64,000 nucleotides of DNA from Pseudisothecium myosuroides. Taxonomy: Eukaryota > Streptophyta > Bryopsida > Hypnales > Lembophyllaceae. A model generated the notes under the pieces. The model was not told where the DNA came from. It worked only from the letters and a program-made list of their open reading frames with translations, and ran no database searches. Location: positions 49,505,724 to 49,569,723 of the forward strand of contig OX637287.1 in NCBI GenBank assembly GCA_951799445.1, in the 5' to 3' direction. The position numbers and the translations under genes are program-made. Positions 61,750-64,000 of the stretch are shown piece after piece (position 1 is the first letter of the stretch; each line of letters starts with the position of its first letter).

Positions 61750-63274
61750 AGGAGGATGAATGGGAGGAGCGAGATTTGGGCACACCTCCAATTAAGATTG
61801 GAAAGCGAGGCACTTGGGAGTAACATATGATGGACAATAGGGAACAAAGATATAGATTGAAAGCATGTTGGCCACACTGCATTGCAAGTCTGCTGAATGT
61901 AATTGGTTATGATTTTGTCAATTGTAGTAAGTTGGCCCAAAATAATGCCTAGTAAGGTGTTGATTGGCTCCTTCTTTGAAAAGTGTCTTCACTGTGTTTT
62001 TGACACTAGCAAGTTGGTGACATGATTTAGTAGGAGATGGTGGTATCTTTGTGACCAACTTGGATCCCAAAAAGTGGTGATGGATTATTTTTCAAGCAAC
62101 TATTGATTCAAGTGACGACCAAGATGTAGCTTGTTTTTTTAGCAAGAGGAAATTGACTTGGTGAATGGGCATGGGGTGTGCATTGAGGTGTCATGGGGTT
62201 GAACAAATCCCACACCACATTGTCTCCTTGGTGTGGCACTTTGATGACAAGCTCTGGTTGTGTAGTTAAAGATGATGGACGTGACAAGGTTTGTGGAAAA
62301 TTGATTAGAGAGCACAAAGCAGACAATCAAGTCACTCCTACTAATATATGGTTTTGCATTGTGGTAAATAATGTGGATTATTGGCAATAAATAGATTTTT
62401 TAGGATAACAACACTAACCTGGCTCTAAATAAGGATTTGAGCATGGTTTCTATTAAGAAGTTGTTGAAGTATGAGTTGGATCTTGTTGGTAGTTGCAAGG
62501 GAATTCTAAACTGCATTTTTTGGACTATGTTTGAACTAACTATGAATTTTCAAAGCATCAAAAGCCTAGATGTCCCTAAAATCAACCCTAGTAGATCCTC
62601 ACATATGGAGGCTATTCATTTTAAGGCAAGAATCTTGATGGAATGATTTTACAAATAGGTCACAATTAGGTGTTGTTACCTTACATTGAGATGGGGCTAC
62701 CGAACTCATTGGTCTTTATTGCAAGGTTTAGAATCTTTTTAATCAACTGATCTTCCAAATCACTGCATGTGCTTTGCATTTGTTGATCATTTGGCAGTAT
62801 GGCTTTTACTTAGCTTGTTGTGTTGGGGTTATTTTTTGAAATGGTTGTGGCTTGGAATGTGTGTTGTAGCAAATCTATTGTTTTGATTACAACCTTAGCA
62901 GTTTTGGATGTGACGCTTCTTCTTAGGTGTCATGAGATTGTGTGTGTTTCATTATTGAGTAATTGTGAGTCTTTCATTTTTGACAATGATTGAGGTTTCT
63001 GAGGAATGTTATCAATGATTATATACTATTGTTTTTACACTTTGATGCACCTAAACTTCAAATTTTAGGTTTCTCTAATCTTTCCAAAAAGTGAAGTTTT
63101 GTCATTCTAGATTTTTAGAGAAAAACATGTATATTCTATAACTTGTGTGTTTTAGTCCATGTGTCAAAAAATGGGTTCAAAATATACATTAAAAACTTAA
63201 CCAAGAAAAGCGTCACATTGATCTTTAAAAAATAATAATGTATAAGATGGTGTTGAATGAAAGAAAACACTAAA
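61750..63274. other. Region downstream of the TNL pair
   Basis: 62162-62290 is a repeat shared with 11994-12120 (ggtgtgcattga...ttgatgacaagctctggttgtg). 62530-62640 is an inverted match to the 10140-10210 repeat. No gene is seen. Confidence 0.45.
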
Positions 63275-63586
63275 ATGGTCAATTTCGTTAAAATGGTGGC
63301 ATTCCGTTAATTTGGCACTTTTAGCAGTTTAGAGCGTCCGCTCTGAACTGTTTCTTCTGTCCCAAAATCTACACTAGTACTAGATTTTTGAAATCTATAA
63401 CCATCCTAGATTTTTCAAACTGCTTGGTCTATTATCTATGTCAGTCCTAGATTTCTGAAATCTAAAAGTGACCTAGATGTTAGCAATGTACACTTGTCCT
63501 AGACTTTATAGGGCTAAAGAAGGAATTGAATCCGCCATTATGGAAAAATGGCGGATTTCATATGCCATTTTAACGAAATTGACCAT
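63275..63586. mobile_element. MITE with 22-bp perfect inverted ends and TAAA target duplication
   Basis: The first 22 bases (starting ATGGTCAATTTCGTTAAA) are repeated exactly, inverted, at the right end (63565-63586). TAAA flanks both sides (63271-63274, 63587-63590). The interior has repeated 'ctagatttttgaaatct' words. 312 bp, non-coding; the superfamily is unclear. Confidence 0.65.
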
Positions 63587-64000
63587 TAAACCATAGTTAG
63601 AACTTTTATAAGAAATTGAAAATTGTTAATCCTAATGGTATTTAAGAATGTTCTAGCAAATAATTGGTATCCTTAATTTTTGTTTTAATTTGAATTTTTT
63701 TAAAATTGAGTGCAAGCGACAACTTTATATGCTTTTCCTACCTTCATTGCCCCCAAAATAGAACTCCTCATAACTTTCACCTCATTATGTGGGTTTAAAT
63801 TGTTCAAATGTTTTTGAGTAGGTATCAATCTATGACAATCCAACAAAATTTATAGAATATTTTTTTTGTAGCCTGCTATCATTGATATAAAAAAACCTTC
63901 TAACTTTTGGAATAATTTATCAAAATGACGTGAAATAAAGCTTCACATGTAGATTAGGATGATTAGCATCCATCCAAAACATTTTCCTATAAAATTCCAA
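63587..64000. other. AT-rich end of window
   Basis: I see no gene or clear repeat here. Confidence 0.4.

Overview
The window looks like land-plant nuclear DNA: spliced genes with GT-AG introns, plant-type CW and TIR-NBS-LRR genes, CACTA, hAT and pogo-like elements, and long AT-rich non-coding tracts. The TIR-NBS-LRR proteins have features I associate with non-seed plants (a 'SKWPM.EL' TIR motif, short exons, an 'FLA.DNI' kinase-2 region), so a bryophyte, perhaps a moss, is my best guess. That is inference from memory of the families, not a database result.

Layout. (1) At 280-1459 is a three-exon gene for a 232-aa protein with a complete CW zinc finger (H3K4-methyl reader fold) followed by four perfectly spaced PCNA-interacting (PIP-box) motifs. 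(2) A roughly 10-kb block at 1709-11890 occurs again, in the same orientation, at 16254-51860. Each copy carries an intact three-exon DJ-1/PfpI-family gene on the minus strand (2033-3112 and 40256-41336). (3) The second copy is interrupted by a 23,388-bp CACTA-type DNA transposon, 16851-40238. It has 18-bp identical inverted termini, a 3-bp TGA target duplication, an uninterrupted 1184-residue tnp2-type transposase (30346-33900), a second spliced gene on the other strand (19523-20675), and a load of nested smaller elements. The unoccupied TGA target survives in copy 1 at 2016-2018. (4) At 54305-61750 are two tandem TIR-NBS-LRR copies, both broken, made by an unequal duplication that cut off the last LRR exon of the first.

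The two copies of the large block act as a natural before/after comparison. They show precise insertion sites for the CACTA element, an 8-bp-TSD hAT-like MITE, a retroposed fragment, and two families of non-autonomous elements that insert at TTAA. One of these families has CCCCTAAAGG termini resembling piggyBac. Much of the rest is AT-rich, low-complexity or repeat-derived sequence in which I see no gene.

The genes do not form one pathway. The CW-PIP protein would act in the nucleus at chromatin and replication forks. The DJ-1-like enzymes are probably cytosolic or plastid metabolic hydrolases. The TNL pair is a decayed immune-receptor locus. The transposon encodes its own mobility protein.
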